Made by a program: the position numbers and the translations under genes
Part shown: one piece after another, positions 35,196-44,500 of the stretch
Numbering within the stretch: position 1 is the first letter of the stretch
How the letters are laid out: every line of letters starts with the position of its first letter
Notes under the pieces: model-generated
Database searches by the model: none
What the model was told of the DNA's origin: nothing
Seen by the model: the letters and a program-made list of their open reading frames with translations, nothing else
DNA from: Marinobacter lutaoensis
Lineage (GTDB): Bacteria; Pseudomonadota; Gammaproteobacteria; Pseudomonadales; Oleiphilaceae
Reading direction: 5' to 3'
DNA: 64,000 nucleotides
NCBI RefSeq assembly: GCF_001981305.1
Contig: NZ_MSCW01000007.1
Coordinates: 248,001 to 312,000, forward strand

Positions 35196-36335
35196 TCACA
35201 TCCGCTTCTTGGCCGCTTCCAGGTCTTCCTCGGTCACGTAGCCGACGGTCTCGTTCATCATGTACTTGAGCTGCAGATCGAAGATCGCCTTGGCGTCCTC
35301 GTTCTTGTTGGCCCAGTTGTACCAGATGGGGATCGCAGCCCGGCGAAACTCACGGAGGTCCTCCTGGCTCAGACGGGTGACGGTGTCACCGTCCGCCTTG
35401 AATTTCTCCATGGCCTCGATGTTGCGCTTCTGGATGGTCAGGTAGTGCTTCTGGGAATAGTTACGCACCTCGTCCTCGACCAACTGCTGCAGCTTCGGAT
35501 CCAGTGCGTTCCAGGCCCGCAGGTTCACGGTCAGGTCCATCAGGTCCACCGGCTGGTAGATGGACATCACCCCGGGCGGGCCGAAAATGATGTAGTCGGT
35601 CACCTGGGAAAAGCCCAGCTCGTAGTTCACCGCCGGGCCGACATAGTCCGCCGCGTCGATGGTGCCCTTCTCCAGCGCCGGGAAAATATCCGAACCCGGT
35701 AAGCTGACGGTGGACACGCCAAACTGCTGGAACACTTCCGCCACCATGCCTCCGGGCACCCGGATCTTCATGCCCTTGAGATCCTCCAGACTGTTGACCG
35801 GCTTTTTCGAGTGGATGATGTTGGCGTCGTGCTGGATCGGCCCGACATAGAACAGACCGTACTTCTTGTAGATCTCCCGGGTCTTCTCCAGCATTCCCAG
35901 GGCGTAGAACATGGTGTCCCACTGGTGCGGCTGGTCCGGACCGGCCGGATAGGAAGACAGGAACACCGAAGCTGGAATCTTGCCGGACCAGTACAGAGTG
36001 AACGGATTCATGCCCTGCAGCACGCCGTTACGCACGGCATCGAACAGGGCGTTGTTGTCGGCCGCCACCGCCTTGGCCGGATAAGGCTTGAAAATCAGCT
36101 CGCCGTTGGACTTGTCCTTGATGCTGTTGCACCACTCCTCGAACAGGTCATAGCCTACCGTGCCGGCATCCCACACCGATTGGATCTTCCAGGTGGTGGC
36201 CGCCTGCGCCTGCCCGGCCCCCAGCATCAGGGCACCCGCCAGCGCCGCCCCCGCGGCCGCGGACTTGAGGAACCGGCGACGCGGCCGGGTCTCGGCGTCG
36301 CCCCGTGTGTCTGCGTTCTTGTTGTATGCGTTCAT
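35196..36335 (-). CDS. dctP: TRAP transporter substrate-binding protein (DctP)
   Basis: A 379-residue periplasmic binding protein with a twin-arginine-type signal (RPRRRFLKSAAAGAALAGALMLGAGQAQA). Family sequences are TTWKIQSVWDAGTVGYDLFEEWCNSIKDKSNGELIFKPYPAKAV and GMKIRVPGGMVAEVFQQFGVSTVSLPGSDIFPALEKGTIDAADYVGP, with the conserved Arg that binds the substrate carboxylate in KIRVPG. Neighbouring glc genes suggest a 2-hydroxyacid such as glycolate or lactate; this is inference. First gene of dctPQM-glcG-glcDEF. The start at 36335 gives the cleanest signal peptide. Confidence 0.92.
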   Translation of the reverse strand: MNAYNKNADTRGDAETRPRRRFLKSAAAGAALAGALMLGAGQAQAATTWKIQSVWDAGTVGYDLFEEWCNSIKDKSNGELIFKPYPAKAVAADNNALFDAVRNGVLQGMNPFTLYWSGKIPASVFLSSYPAGPDQPHQWDTMFYALGMLEKTREIYKKYGLFYVGPIQHDANIIHSKKPVNSLEDLKGMKIRVPGGMVAEVFQQFGVSTVSLPGSDIFPALEKGTIDAADYVGPAVNYELGFSQVTDYIIFGPPGVMSIYQPVDLMDLTVNLRAWNALDPKLQQLVEDEVRNYSQKHYLTIQKRNIEAMEKFKADGDTVTRLSQEDLREFRRAAIPIWYNWANKNEDAKAIFDLQLKYMMNETVGYVTEEDLEAAKKRM

Positions 36336-36449
36336 CAAAGACGTCTCCGTTGGCGTTGTTGTTATTCGCGTCAGGGCCGGCATCGAGGATCATCGCCGAC
36401 ATCAGGAAAATCTTCGTCGGCGGCAACCGATTAGTCCAGCCAGGGGCCC

Positions 36450-36464
36450 ACTGGTCAGACCAGT
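36450..36464. promoter_or_regulatory. GntR/FadR-type operator, copy 1
   Basis: ACTGGTCAGACCAGT is a perfect 7+1+7 palindrome containing TGGT-N3-ACCA, the core recognised by FadR-subfamily regulators (FadR, PdhR, LldR, GlcC). It is 114 bases from the dctP start. Confidence 0.8.
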
Positions 36465-36574
36465 TTTTCCAGTCGCGAAAATGGACGCCGTAGCGGAAAT
36501 CGGCCATAGTTAGAAGGCCTTGGCGTTCGCCAGCCACGGCGTTCCGTGACCAAGACAACGACACGACAATGACA

Positions 36575-36589
36575 ACTGGTCAGACCACG
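36575..36589. promoter_or_regulatory. GntR/FadR-type operator, copy 2
   Basis: ACTGGTCAGACCACG repeats the first 13 bases of copy 1, again with TGGT-N3-ACCA, 20 bases before the glcC-like ATG. Centre-to-centre spacing of the two copies is 125 bases, so one could control each divergent gene or both could be looped. Confidence 0.78.
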
Positions 36590-36609
36590 ATCCGGAAACG
36601 GACAAGCCC

Positions 36610-37386
36610 ATGGCAATATCCCGGGAAATCTCCTACCGGCTGGAGCGCCTGATCCTCGATGGCGGACTGGCGCCGGGCCAGAAAATCCCCTCGGAACGAC
36701 AGCTCGCGAGCCGCCTCGGCGTATCCCGAGCCATCCTCCGGGAAGCCCTGCACGAGCTGCAGGGGCGCGGCGTGATCGAAACCCGGCACGGCAAGGGCTC
36801 CTTTGTCACCAGCCTGGTGCCGGGTTCCGGTGAATTCGACGTACAGAGCCCCCTGGTGCAACTGTACGAGGGCCACCCCCGAACCCTCTACGACCTGCTG
36901 GAAGTGCGGGAACAGCTGGAGGGCCAGGCCGCCTTCCTCGCGGCCCAGCGCGCCACGCCCCTGGACCGGCACCTGATCACCAAGGCCTACCGGGCCCTGG
37001 AAGGCACCGATCCGCTGAGCAACGCCACGCCGGACCACGGCTTCCACCAGACCATCGTCGAGGCTTCCCACAATCCGGTGCTGGTGCATGTCCTCAGTGG
37101 CCTCAAGAACATGATGCTGCTCACCGTCCAGGCGGCGGTGTCGAACCTCAACCCACGGACCGAGATGCGCAAGACCATCGAGCGCCAGCACCGCCAGCTG
37201 TTCCACGCTGTGGTATCCTCGAAACCGGCGGCAGCCCGCCGGATCGCCACCAGCCACGTCCGTTTCGTCAGCCAGGCATTGAAGGAAATGGAGCAGCAGG
37301 GAGACCCGGTCATCCGGGCGCCGGTGACGCCCGCCACCGGCACGCCGGAGCACACGGGTATTGATTTCCGCCGCCACAGTCCGTAA
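36610..37386 (+). CDS. glcC: GntR-family regulator, GlcC/FadR subfamily
   Basis: A 258-residue regulator. The winged helix-turn-helix is at residues 1-70 (GGLAPGQKIPSERQLASRLGVSRAILREALHELQGRGVIETRHGKGSFV). The FCD ligand domain is at about 90-235 with metal-ligand type residues in TPDHGFHQTIVEASHN and ERQHRQLFHAVV. It is divergent from the TRAP/glycolate operon and two FadR-type operators lie between, so it most likely controls that operon and itself in response to glycolate or a related acid. Confidence 0.9.
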   Translation: MAISREISYRLERLILDGGLAPGQKIPSERQLASRLGVSRAILREALHELQGRGVIETRHGKGSFVTSLVPGSGEFDVQSPLVQLYEGHPRTLYDLLEVREQLEGQAAFLAAQRATPLDRHLITKAYRALEGTDPLSNATPDHGFHQTIVEASHNPVLVHVLSGLKNMMLLTVQAAVSNLNPRTEMRKTIERQHRQLFHAVVSSKPAAARRIATSHVRFVSQALKEMEQQGDPVIRAPVTPATGTPEHTGIDFRRHSP

Positions 37387-37422
37387 AACTTGCGCCTTTG
37401 AACGAACGCTCAGGAGTCACCC

Positions 37423-38193
37423 ATGGCGGACCAAGCGCCCTTGATCTGCAGGGATATTCATAAAACCTACGACAAGCTCGAAGTGCTCAAGGGAGTTTCC
37501 CTGGAGACACGCAAAGGAGATGTGGTCTCGCTGATCGGCAGTTCCGGCTCAGGCAAGAGCACCTTCCTGCGCTGCATCAACCTTCTGGAAACCCCGACCT
37601 CCGGCGACATTATTGTGCACGGCGACCCAATCCGGTTCACCGAGAACCGCAAGGGAGAACGGGTCCCCGCCGACAACCGGCAGGTGGAACAGATCCGCGC
37701 CAAGCTGTCCATGGTGTTCCAGGGCTTCAACCTCTGGTCCCACATGACCGTGCTGGAGAACATCATCGAAGCGCCGATCCACGTGCTCGGCGTACCCCGC
37801 AAGGAGGCCATCGAACGGGCCGAGGCCTACCTTCAGAAAGTCGGCATCTACGAGCGCAAGGACTACTACCCGGCCCAGATGTCCGGCGGTCAGCAGCAGC
37901 GCGCGGCCATTGCCAGGGCCCTGGCCATGGAGCCGGAAGTGATGCTGTTCGACGAACCCACCTCGGCGCTCGACCCGGAGCTGGTGGGCGAGGTGCTGAA
38001 GGTGATGCAAAGCCTGGCGGAAGAGGGCCGGACCATGATCGTGGTCACCCACGAGATGGCATTTGCAAGGGATGTGTCAACTCAGGTCCTGTTTTTGCAT
38101 CAGGGCGTGATCGAGGAACAGGGTACACCGCAGAAAGTGTTCGATAACCCGGACTCGGAACGCATGAAACAGTTCCTGGCTCCAAAGTTCTGA
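37423..38193 (+). CDS. aotP: Basic amino acid ABC transporter ATP-binding protein
   Basis: A 256-residue ATPase of the HisP/ArtP/AotP group. Walker A is GSSGSGKST (about residues 40-48), the signature [15 protein letters not shown], Walker [23 protein letters not shown], and switch His in [12 protein letters not shown]. The insertion [37 protein letters not shown] is typical of the arginine/histidine/octopine branch. It precedes the binding protein and two permeases and astE, pointing to arginine or ornithine import. Confidence 0.9.
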   Translation: MADQAPLICRDIHKTYDKLEVLKGVSLETRKGDVVSLIGSSGSGKSTFLRCINLLETPTSGDIIVHGDPIRFTENRKGERVPADNRQVEQIRAKLSMVFQGFNLWSHMTVLENIIEAPIHVLGVPRKEAIERAEAYLQKVGIYERKDYYPAQMSGGQQQRAAIARALAMEPEVMLFDEPTSALDPELVGEVLKVMQSLAEEGRTMIVVTHEMAFARDVSTQVLFLHQGVIEEQGTPQKVFDNPDSERMKQFLAPKF

Positions 38194-38278
38194 CACTCGG
38201 TGCTATCTTGAATCCGTGTTGGAATTACAACATCCAAAAAAATAAGCCAAAAACGGCAAACCACTGGAGAAGTGACAC

Positions 38279-39034
38279 ATGAAGAAACTGATTGTTGCAG
38301 CAAGCTGTGCCCTGGCCGTGGCCGCGGGAACTGTCCACGCCAAGGACTGGAAGGAGATCCGCATTGCCTTCGACGTGCCCTACGAACCGTTCGAGTACAA
38401 GGACGAAAATGGCGAGCTGACCGGCTTTGAGGTCGAACTGGCCGACGCCATGTGCAAGGAAATCCAGGCCGAGTGCGAATTCGTGATCCAGGCCTGGGAC
38501 GGCATGATTCCCGGACTGGTGGCCCGCAAGTACGACGCCATCATGTCCTCCATGTCCATCACCCCCGAGCGGGCCGAACGTGTCCTGTTCTCCGACCCCT
38601 ACTACATCACGCCGGGCGGCTGGTTTGCCCGTAACGACTTCGACACCGACGTCACCGACATGGAGGCGATGAAAGGCAAGGTGGTGGGCGTGCAGCGCGG
38701 CACCACCATGGACACCTACGTCACCGAGAACATGTCCGGCATCGTCACCATCAAGCGCTACACCACCGCCGACGACATGGTCCTGGATCTGGAAGGCCGC
38801 CGTCTGGACGTGGTCTTCGTGGACTATCCGGTGGGTGAGCAGACCATCCTGAGCAAGGACGGCTTCAAGGAAGTGGGCGAGCCCGTGAAACTGGGCGAAG
38901 GCGTCGGCGTGGCCATGCGTCAGCGCGACAAGGACCTGGCCGAGCAGGTCAACGCCGCCCTGAAGAAACTGAAGGAAGATGGCACCTACGACGCCATCAT
39001 GAAGAAATACTTCAGCTACGACATCAAGATCTAA
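38279..39034 (+). CDS. aotJ: Arginine/ornithine-type periplasmic binding protein
   Basis: A 251-residue cluster 3 solute-binding protein with signal peptide (cleavage near TVHA-KD). Marks are IRIAFDVPYEPFEYKDENGELTGFEVELADAMCKEIQAECEFVIQAWDGMIPGLVARKYDAIMSSMSITPERAERVLFSDPYY, the family signature for polar amino acids, and VVGVQRGTTMDTYV. Linked genes suggest a basic amino acid ligand. Confidence 0.92.
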   Translation: MKKLIVAASCALAVAAGTVHAKDWKEIRIAFDVPYEPFEYKDENGELTGFEVELADAMCKEIQAECEFVIQAWDGMIPGLVARKYDAIMSSMSITPERAERVLFSDPYYITPGGWFARNDFDTDVTDMEAMKGKVVGVQRGTTMDTYVTENMSGIVTIKRYTTADDMVLDLEGRRLDVVFVDYPVGEQTILSKDGFKEVGEPVKLGEGVGVAMRQRDKDLAEQVNAALKKLKEDGTYDAIMKKYFSYDIKI

Positions 39035-39045
39035 ACTTGCCACCA

Positions 39046-39068
39046 GGGGCGACCATACCGGTCGCCCC
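39046..39068 (+). repeat. Hairpin downstream of the binding-protein gene
   Basis: GGGGCGACC and GGTCGCCCC form a perfect 9-bp stem with a 5-base loop (ATACC), 11 bases after the binding-protein stop. It lacks a T run. It probably protects the binding-protein mRNA or lowers permease expression. Confidence 0.7.
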
Positions 39069-39092
39069 CGTTCGTTCTAGCGGAATTCCCCC

Positions 39093-39797
39093 ATGTTTGA
39101 CCTCAAAGGCTATGGCCCGGAGTTGCTGAGCGGGGCAGTGGTCACCGTTGAACTGGCGTTCCTGTCGCTGGCCCTCGCCCTCACCCTGGGGCTGATCGGC
39201 GCGTCGTCCAAGCTCTCCGGCAACCGGGTGGCTCAGGGCATCGCCACCTTCTACACCACCGTGATACGCGGCATCCCCGACCTGGTGATGATGCTGCTGT
39301 TCTATTACGGCGGCCAGGTCGGCGTCAACGCAATCTCGGACTACCTCTGGGAAACCTATGAAATCGACTTCTTCTTCCAGTTCGACCCGTTCATCTCGGG
39401 CGTGGTGACCATGGGACTCATCTTCGGTGCCTATATGACCGAAACCTTCCGTGGCGCCTTCCTGGCGGTGGAAACGGGGCAGATCGAGGCGGCCCGGGCC
39501 TACGGCTTTACCCGCTGGCACACCTTCCGCCGCATCATGTTCCCACAGATGCTGCGCCACGCCCTGCCCGGCATCGGCAACAACTGGCAGGTTCTGCTGA
39601 AAACGACGGCCCTGGTCTCCATCATCGGCCTGACCGACATGGTCCGCGTCGCCGAGGAAGCCGCCAAGGCCGAACGCATGCCGTTCCATTTCTTCGTGCC
39701 CGTGGCGGCAGTCTACCTGGCCCTCACCGCCGGTTCGGAACTGTTCATCAAGTGGCTCGACAAGCGCGCCAACGTCGGCGTGGTCCAGGGGAGCTAA
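39093..39797 (+). CDS. aotQ: Basic amino acid ABC transporter permease (HisQ-type)
   Basis: A 234-residue permease with about five membrane helices. The HisM/HisQ motif is FYTTVIRGIPDLVMMLLFYYGG, and the ATPase-contacting loop is GQIEAARAYGFTRWHTFRRIMFPQMLRHALPGIGNNW. It pairs with the next gene, which starts 3 bases after its stop. Confidence 0.93.
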   Translation: MFDLKGYGPELLSGAVVTVELAFLSLALALTLGLIGASSKLSGNRVAQGIATFYTTVIRGIPDLVMMLLFYYGGQVGVNAISDYLWETYEIDFFFQFDPFISGVVTMGLIFGAYMTETFRGAFLAVETGQIEAARAYGFTRWHTFRRIMFPQMLRHALPGIGNNWQVLLKTTALVSIIGLTDMVRVAEEAAKAERMPFHFFVPVAAVYLALTAGSELFIKWLDKRANVGVVQGS

Positions 39798-39800
39798 GCC

Positions 39801-40523
39801 ATGCCCGAATTCATTACCCAATGGCTGGACCAGAACGAAATCTTCACCACCATGACCCTCCTGGAGTACTGGGACGGTCTGGTCAACACCATCCAACTGG
39901 TGTTCCTGTCCCTGATCATCGGGCTGCTGTTCGCGGTGCCCCTGGCCATTCTCCGGACCTCCCGCAACACATTCATTTCCGGCCCGGTCTGGCTCTACAC
40001 TTACCTGTTCCGGGGCACACCGCTGCTGATCCAGCTGTACATCATCTACTACGGCATCGCCCAGATTCCCGGCATCCAGGACACCTTCTGGTGGGAAATC
40101 TTCCGTGAGCCCTTCTACCCGGCGCTGCTGGCGTTCGCGCTCAACACCTGCGCCTACACCACCGAGATCATCCGGGGAGCCATCGTCTCCACGCCCCATG
40201 GCGAAATCGAGGCAGCCAAGGCCTACGGCATGAACTGGTGGTTGCGGATGCGCCGGATTGTACTGCCCAGCGCCGCACGCCGTGCGGTCCAGGCCTACTC
40301 CAACGAAGTGATCTTCATGCTGCACTCCAGCGCCATCGCCAGCGTGGTCACCATCGTGGACCTGACCGGCGCCGCTCGCAACATCTACTCGCGCTTTTAC
40401 GCGCCCTTCGAAGCCTTCATCTTCGTGGCGCTGCTGTACATGACGCTGACCTTCACGCTGGTATACGCCTTCCGCCGGCTCGAGCGCTACCTGCTGCGCC
40501 ACCAGCGACCGGTGGGGTCATAA
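39801..40523 (+). CDS. aotM: Basic amino acid ABC transporter permease (HisM-type)
   Basis: A 240-residue permease with the motif YTYLFRGTPLLIQLYIIYYGIAQIPGIQ and the EAA loop GEIEAAKAYGMNWWLRMRRIVLPSAARRAVQAYSNE. The C-terminal part carries FAFRRLE-like LVYAFRRLERYLLR. It precedes astE by 5 bases. Confidence 0.93.
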   Translation: MPEFITQWLDQNEIFTTMTLLEYWDGLVNTIQLVFLSLIIGLLFAVPLAILRTSRNTFISGPVWLYTYLFRGTPLLIQLYIIYYGIAQIPGIQDTFWWEIFREPFYPALLAFALNTCAYTTEIIRGAIVSTPHGEIEAAKAYGMNWWLRMRRIVLPSAARRAVQAYSNEVIFMLHSSAIASVVTIVDLTGAARNIYSRFYAPFEAFIFVALLYMTLTFTLVYAFRRLERYLLRHQRPVGS

Positions 40524-40528
40524 CGGCC

Positions 40529-41557
40529 ATGGCGCTGCGGCAACAACTGTTCGGGAACCAAGGCGACTGGCTGGAACATACTCTGGCCCACGCCGGGGAT
40601 ACCCTGCCAGAAACCGAAGGTCGGCTGCCGGACGGCAGCCGGATACGGCGCCGCGCCCTGGGCGTGCTGGAGCTGACACCGGCCCGGGCCGAGGCCAACG
40701 CCAATCAGGAGGCCCTGATCGTTTCCGCCGGCGTCCATGGCAACGAAACCGCGCCCATTGAAGTCCTCAACGGCCTGCTGGAGGAACTGCTGGAGGGGCA
40801 CGGGTCGCTGGCCTGTCCACTGCTGCTGATTCTGGGCAACCCGGCGGCCATGGTGGCGGGCACGCGCTTCGTCGATGTCAACATGAACCGGCTGTTCCAC
40901 GGCGCCCACCGCCGTGCTGACTATCAGGGGCGGCCGGAAGCCGCCCGGGCCCGGGCTCTGGAAGATCACTGCCGGGCGTTTGCCCGCACCCACAGCGGTC
41001 TGGCCCTGAGCCACTACGACCTGCACACCGCCATCCGGCCCTCCCATCGGGAGAAATTCGCGCTCTACCCCTTCGTATCCGGTCGCCAGGTGCCATCGGC
41101 ACAGTGCGACTTCCTGCTGGAAGCCGAGGTGGAAACCCTTCTGCTCCAGCACAAGGAAGGCACGACCTTCTCATCCTTCTCCGCCTCCGAGCTCGGGGCG
41201 GAAAGCTTCACCATCGAACTGGGCAAGGTCCGGCCCTTCGGCCAGAACGATCTGGGCCGGTTCACCGGTATCCGGGATGCCCTGCGCCGGCGTTTCCGGG
41301 GAGCTCCGGCGCCCCGGCCGGCGCGAACCCTGACCGTGTTCGAGGTGGTCCACGAGATCCTGAACACCGGCGAGGGCTTCCAGCTGCACATTCCAGACGA
41401 CGTCGCCAACTTCACCGAATACGCGCCCGGTACCGTGATCTGGGACGACCCCGATACCTGCTATCGCGTGGGTGAACGGCCGGAGGCCATCGTCTTCCCC
41501 AACCGCGAGGTGCCGGTCGGCCAGCGCGCCGGCCTGATGATCCGCGCCCGCGACTGA
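40529..41557 (+). CDS. astE: Succinylglutamate desuccinylase AstE
   Basis: A 342-residue zinc carboxypeptidase-like enzyme releasing succinate and glutamate in the last step of the AST pathway. The zinc ligands lie in VSAGVHGNETAPIEVLNGLL and LSHYDLHTAIRPSHREKFALYPF; the catalytic Glu lies in ESFTIELGKVRPFGQND. It is co-transcribed with the ABC importer, not with astCADB, which is 5 kb away on the other strand. Confidence 0.93.
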   Translation: MALRQQLFGNQGDWLEHTLAHAGDTLPETEGRLPDGSRIRRRALGVLELTPARAEANANQEALIVSAGVHGNETAPIEVLNGLLEELLEGHGSLACPLLLILGNPAAMVAGTRFVDVNMNRLFHGAHRRADYQGRPEAARARALEDHCRAFARTHSGLALSHYDLHTAIRPSHREKFALYPFVSGRQVPSAQCDFLLEAEVETLLLQHKEGTTFSSFSASELGAESFTIELGKVRPFGQNDLGRFTGIRDALRRRFRGAPAPRPARTLTVFEVVHEILNTGEGFQLHIPDDVANFTEYAPGTVIWDDPDTCYRVGERPEAIVFPNREVPVGQRAGLMIRARD

Positions 41558-41567
41558 GCGATACCGC

Positions 41568-44500
41568 TCAGGCCGGCGCATTCTCCGGTGCGGCCACCGG
41601 CGACCGGATCCACTGCACGCACACCGCCGGAATCACCAGCAGCGTCAGTACCGTGGAAGCCAGCAATCCGGAAATGATGGCCCAGGCCATCGGCGGCCAC
41701 AGCGTGCTGCTGGAGAACGCCAACGGCAACAGCCCCGCCACGGTGGTGGCGGTGGTGAGAAGGATCGGCCGGGTCCGCTGTTCCACCGACCGCCGTACCG
41801 CCTCACGGATGGGGGCTCCCCGCGCCAATTCCCGATCCATCACATCCAGCAGCACGATCGCGTTATTCACCACGATGCCCACCAGGGCGATCACCCCCAG
41901 CAGCGATTGGAAGCCGAAGGGCGATCCGGACAGCACCAAGCCGGGGAAAATACCCACCGCAGCCAGGGGCACCGTCAGCAGGATGATGCCGACGCGCCGG
42001 AACGAGTTGAACTGGAGCAGCAGGAAAAACAGCAGCAACAGACCGCCGACAGGTGCGGCCGTGAGCAGAGCGCCGTTGGCGTCGCCGGAGCCTTCCGCGT
42101 CCCCGCCCATCTCCAGCCGGGTGCCGGCCGGCAGTGGTTGACGCTCCAGTCCGGCCCGGAGACCGTCCAGGGCTTGGCTGAAGCTGTACCCCGGGCGCAG
42201 GTTGGCGGTCACGGTATTCATCCGCACGCCGTCACGCAGGTAGATCGCGGCCGGTTCCCAGCGGGTCGTCACGGTCGCCACCGCCGACAGGGGCACCGCA
42301 TCGCCCCGGGCGTTGTAGATATTCACGGACAGCAGCCGGGACAGGGGCAACGCGGTGCCCTCCCGGGACCGGAGCACCAACGGGATCGGATCGTCCTCCT
42401 GGCGGTAACGCTCCGCCACCACGCCGAAACTCTGTCCGTACAGGCTCCGGGCAACATCGGCCCGGGTCAGGCCATAACGGGCAGCAGAGGCATCGTCCAC
42501 CTCGATCGACAGGCTGGGGACCCCGAGGTCCAGATCGTGGCGCACATCGACCGTGCCCTCGACCGAACGAAGGCTGGCGAACACCTGCTCCACCGCCTGA
42601 CGCCGGGCCGATTCCTCGGCGTGGTACACCCGGATCTCCACCGGCGCGGCGCGGGGCGGCCCCTGCCCCAAAATGCCCACCGTCACATCCAGCTCCGGCA
42701 TGTCTTCGCGCACATGGTGTCGGATCCAACGCACCATGTCCGGGGTATCGGCCAGGGTGGGCGTACGCACCACCAGGCGGGCCCGGTTCGGAGCCTGGGG
42801 GGCACGCTGGAGGTTGTAATAGAAGGCCGGCCCGGCGAAGCCGACAAACCGGTGGACTTCCAGGGCCCGGGGTTGACTCCGGATCATCCGTTCCAAGCGG
42901 GCCGCCGCCTCGGACGTCCGCGCCTGGTCCGTCCCCTCCGGCATATACAGTTCCACGATCACCCGGGGGCGGTCCGCGTTCGGAAAGAACTGCTGGTGGG
43001 TCAGGGGCAACAGGCCGACGCTGATCACCACCAACAGACCGCCCAGCAGAATCAGCTGTCGGGGCCGGCCGGCCACCAAGCGCCCCAGCACCCGGGCCAG
43101 ACCGGTCAGGCGGTCCCGCTGGGCATGACCACGGGGCTTGAGAAAACGCGCTGCCAGCAGGGGGACGGCGGAAATCGCCAGCAGGTAGCTGACCGACAGG
43201 GTCAGCATGATCATCACGGGCACCCCCCGGGTGAAATCCGCCGCTCCCCCCTTGGACAGCAGCATCGGTGCAAACGCCGCCAGAGTGGTGCCGGTGGAGG
43301 CCCCCAGCGGCCCCGCCAGATCGCCCACCGCCTGGCGCAGGGCATCCAGGCGACGCAGGCCCCGGTCCAACCCGCCCTGAATACTCTCGACGACGACAAT
43401 GGCGTTGTCGATCAGAATCCCCAGAGAAATCACCAGGCCGATCACCGCCACCTGATGCAGCACACCGCCGCCCAGGTCGTACAGGCCGATGCTGATCAGG
43501 GCCACCATCGGCAAGATCGAGGCGACCAGCACGCCCATCCGCAGGCCCATGCCGGTGAAGACTACCGCGATAATGATCAGGACCGACAACACCAGGCTCC
43601 AGGCCAGGTTGTCGAGGCGCGCCTTGACCTTGTCCGGCTGGAAAAACATCTCCCGGATCTGATAGGGCGCGAAGTCGTCCCGAAGCTGGGCCACCCGCTC
43701 ACGCACCCGCTCGCCCAAACGGATGGCATCGGTGCGGCCCTCCTCCATGATCAGTGACACCAGCACCACCCGCTCGCCGTCGAACCAGGTTTCCGGCTGA
43801 CGGGGCTCGGCAGGACCTCGCCAAACTTCCGCGAGCGCGGCCAGGGGCACCTGGGAGCCGTCAGGCAGCTCGATCGGCGTGGCCCGGATCGCCTCGATAT
43901 CGGCGAACTCGCTGTTGGGCAGCACCGACACCCGGCGCCCGGCCACCACCACGAACCCACCGGGAAGGGTCCGGTTGCGCCGGGCCAGGGTTTCCAGGAC
44001 CACCGACGGCGACAGCCCGAGGCGGTAAAGCGCGGCATCGTCCAGCGCCAGGGTGATCTGCTCGTCGGCATCGCCGTCCAGCTCGATGCGGGACAGTCCC
44101 GGGAGGTCCGCCAGGTTCTGCTTCAGGCGCTCGGCCACCGCCGTCAGCTCCGTGACCGAGGGCGAACCGGATACCGCCAACACGATGGTGGGGATATCGA
44201 TCAGGCGATCGTCCAGGGACATCCGCCCGACCTCGTCCGGAAAGTCCAGGCGGGCCCGCTCCATGGCCTGACGAACGCGGTCCCAGGCCGGATCGGTATC
44301 GTAGATGGCATCCTGCAGGCGCAGCCTGACCAGCGCTACCCCATTACGGGCCGTGCCCTGGGTGTATTCCACCTCCTCCACCTGCCGGAGTTCATCCGCC
44401 AGCGGGCGCAGCACCAGACGCTCCACCGACTCGGCACTGGCCCCGGGGTAGGTCACGGTGATCATCCCGGCCCGATAGGGAAACGACGGATCCTCCTGGC

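Noticed and set aside
41907..43757. A 616-codon plus-strand ORF opposite the RND permease
   Set aside because: Composition dominated by Gln, His, Gly and Arg, no motifs, entirely antisense to the pump gene.
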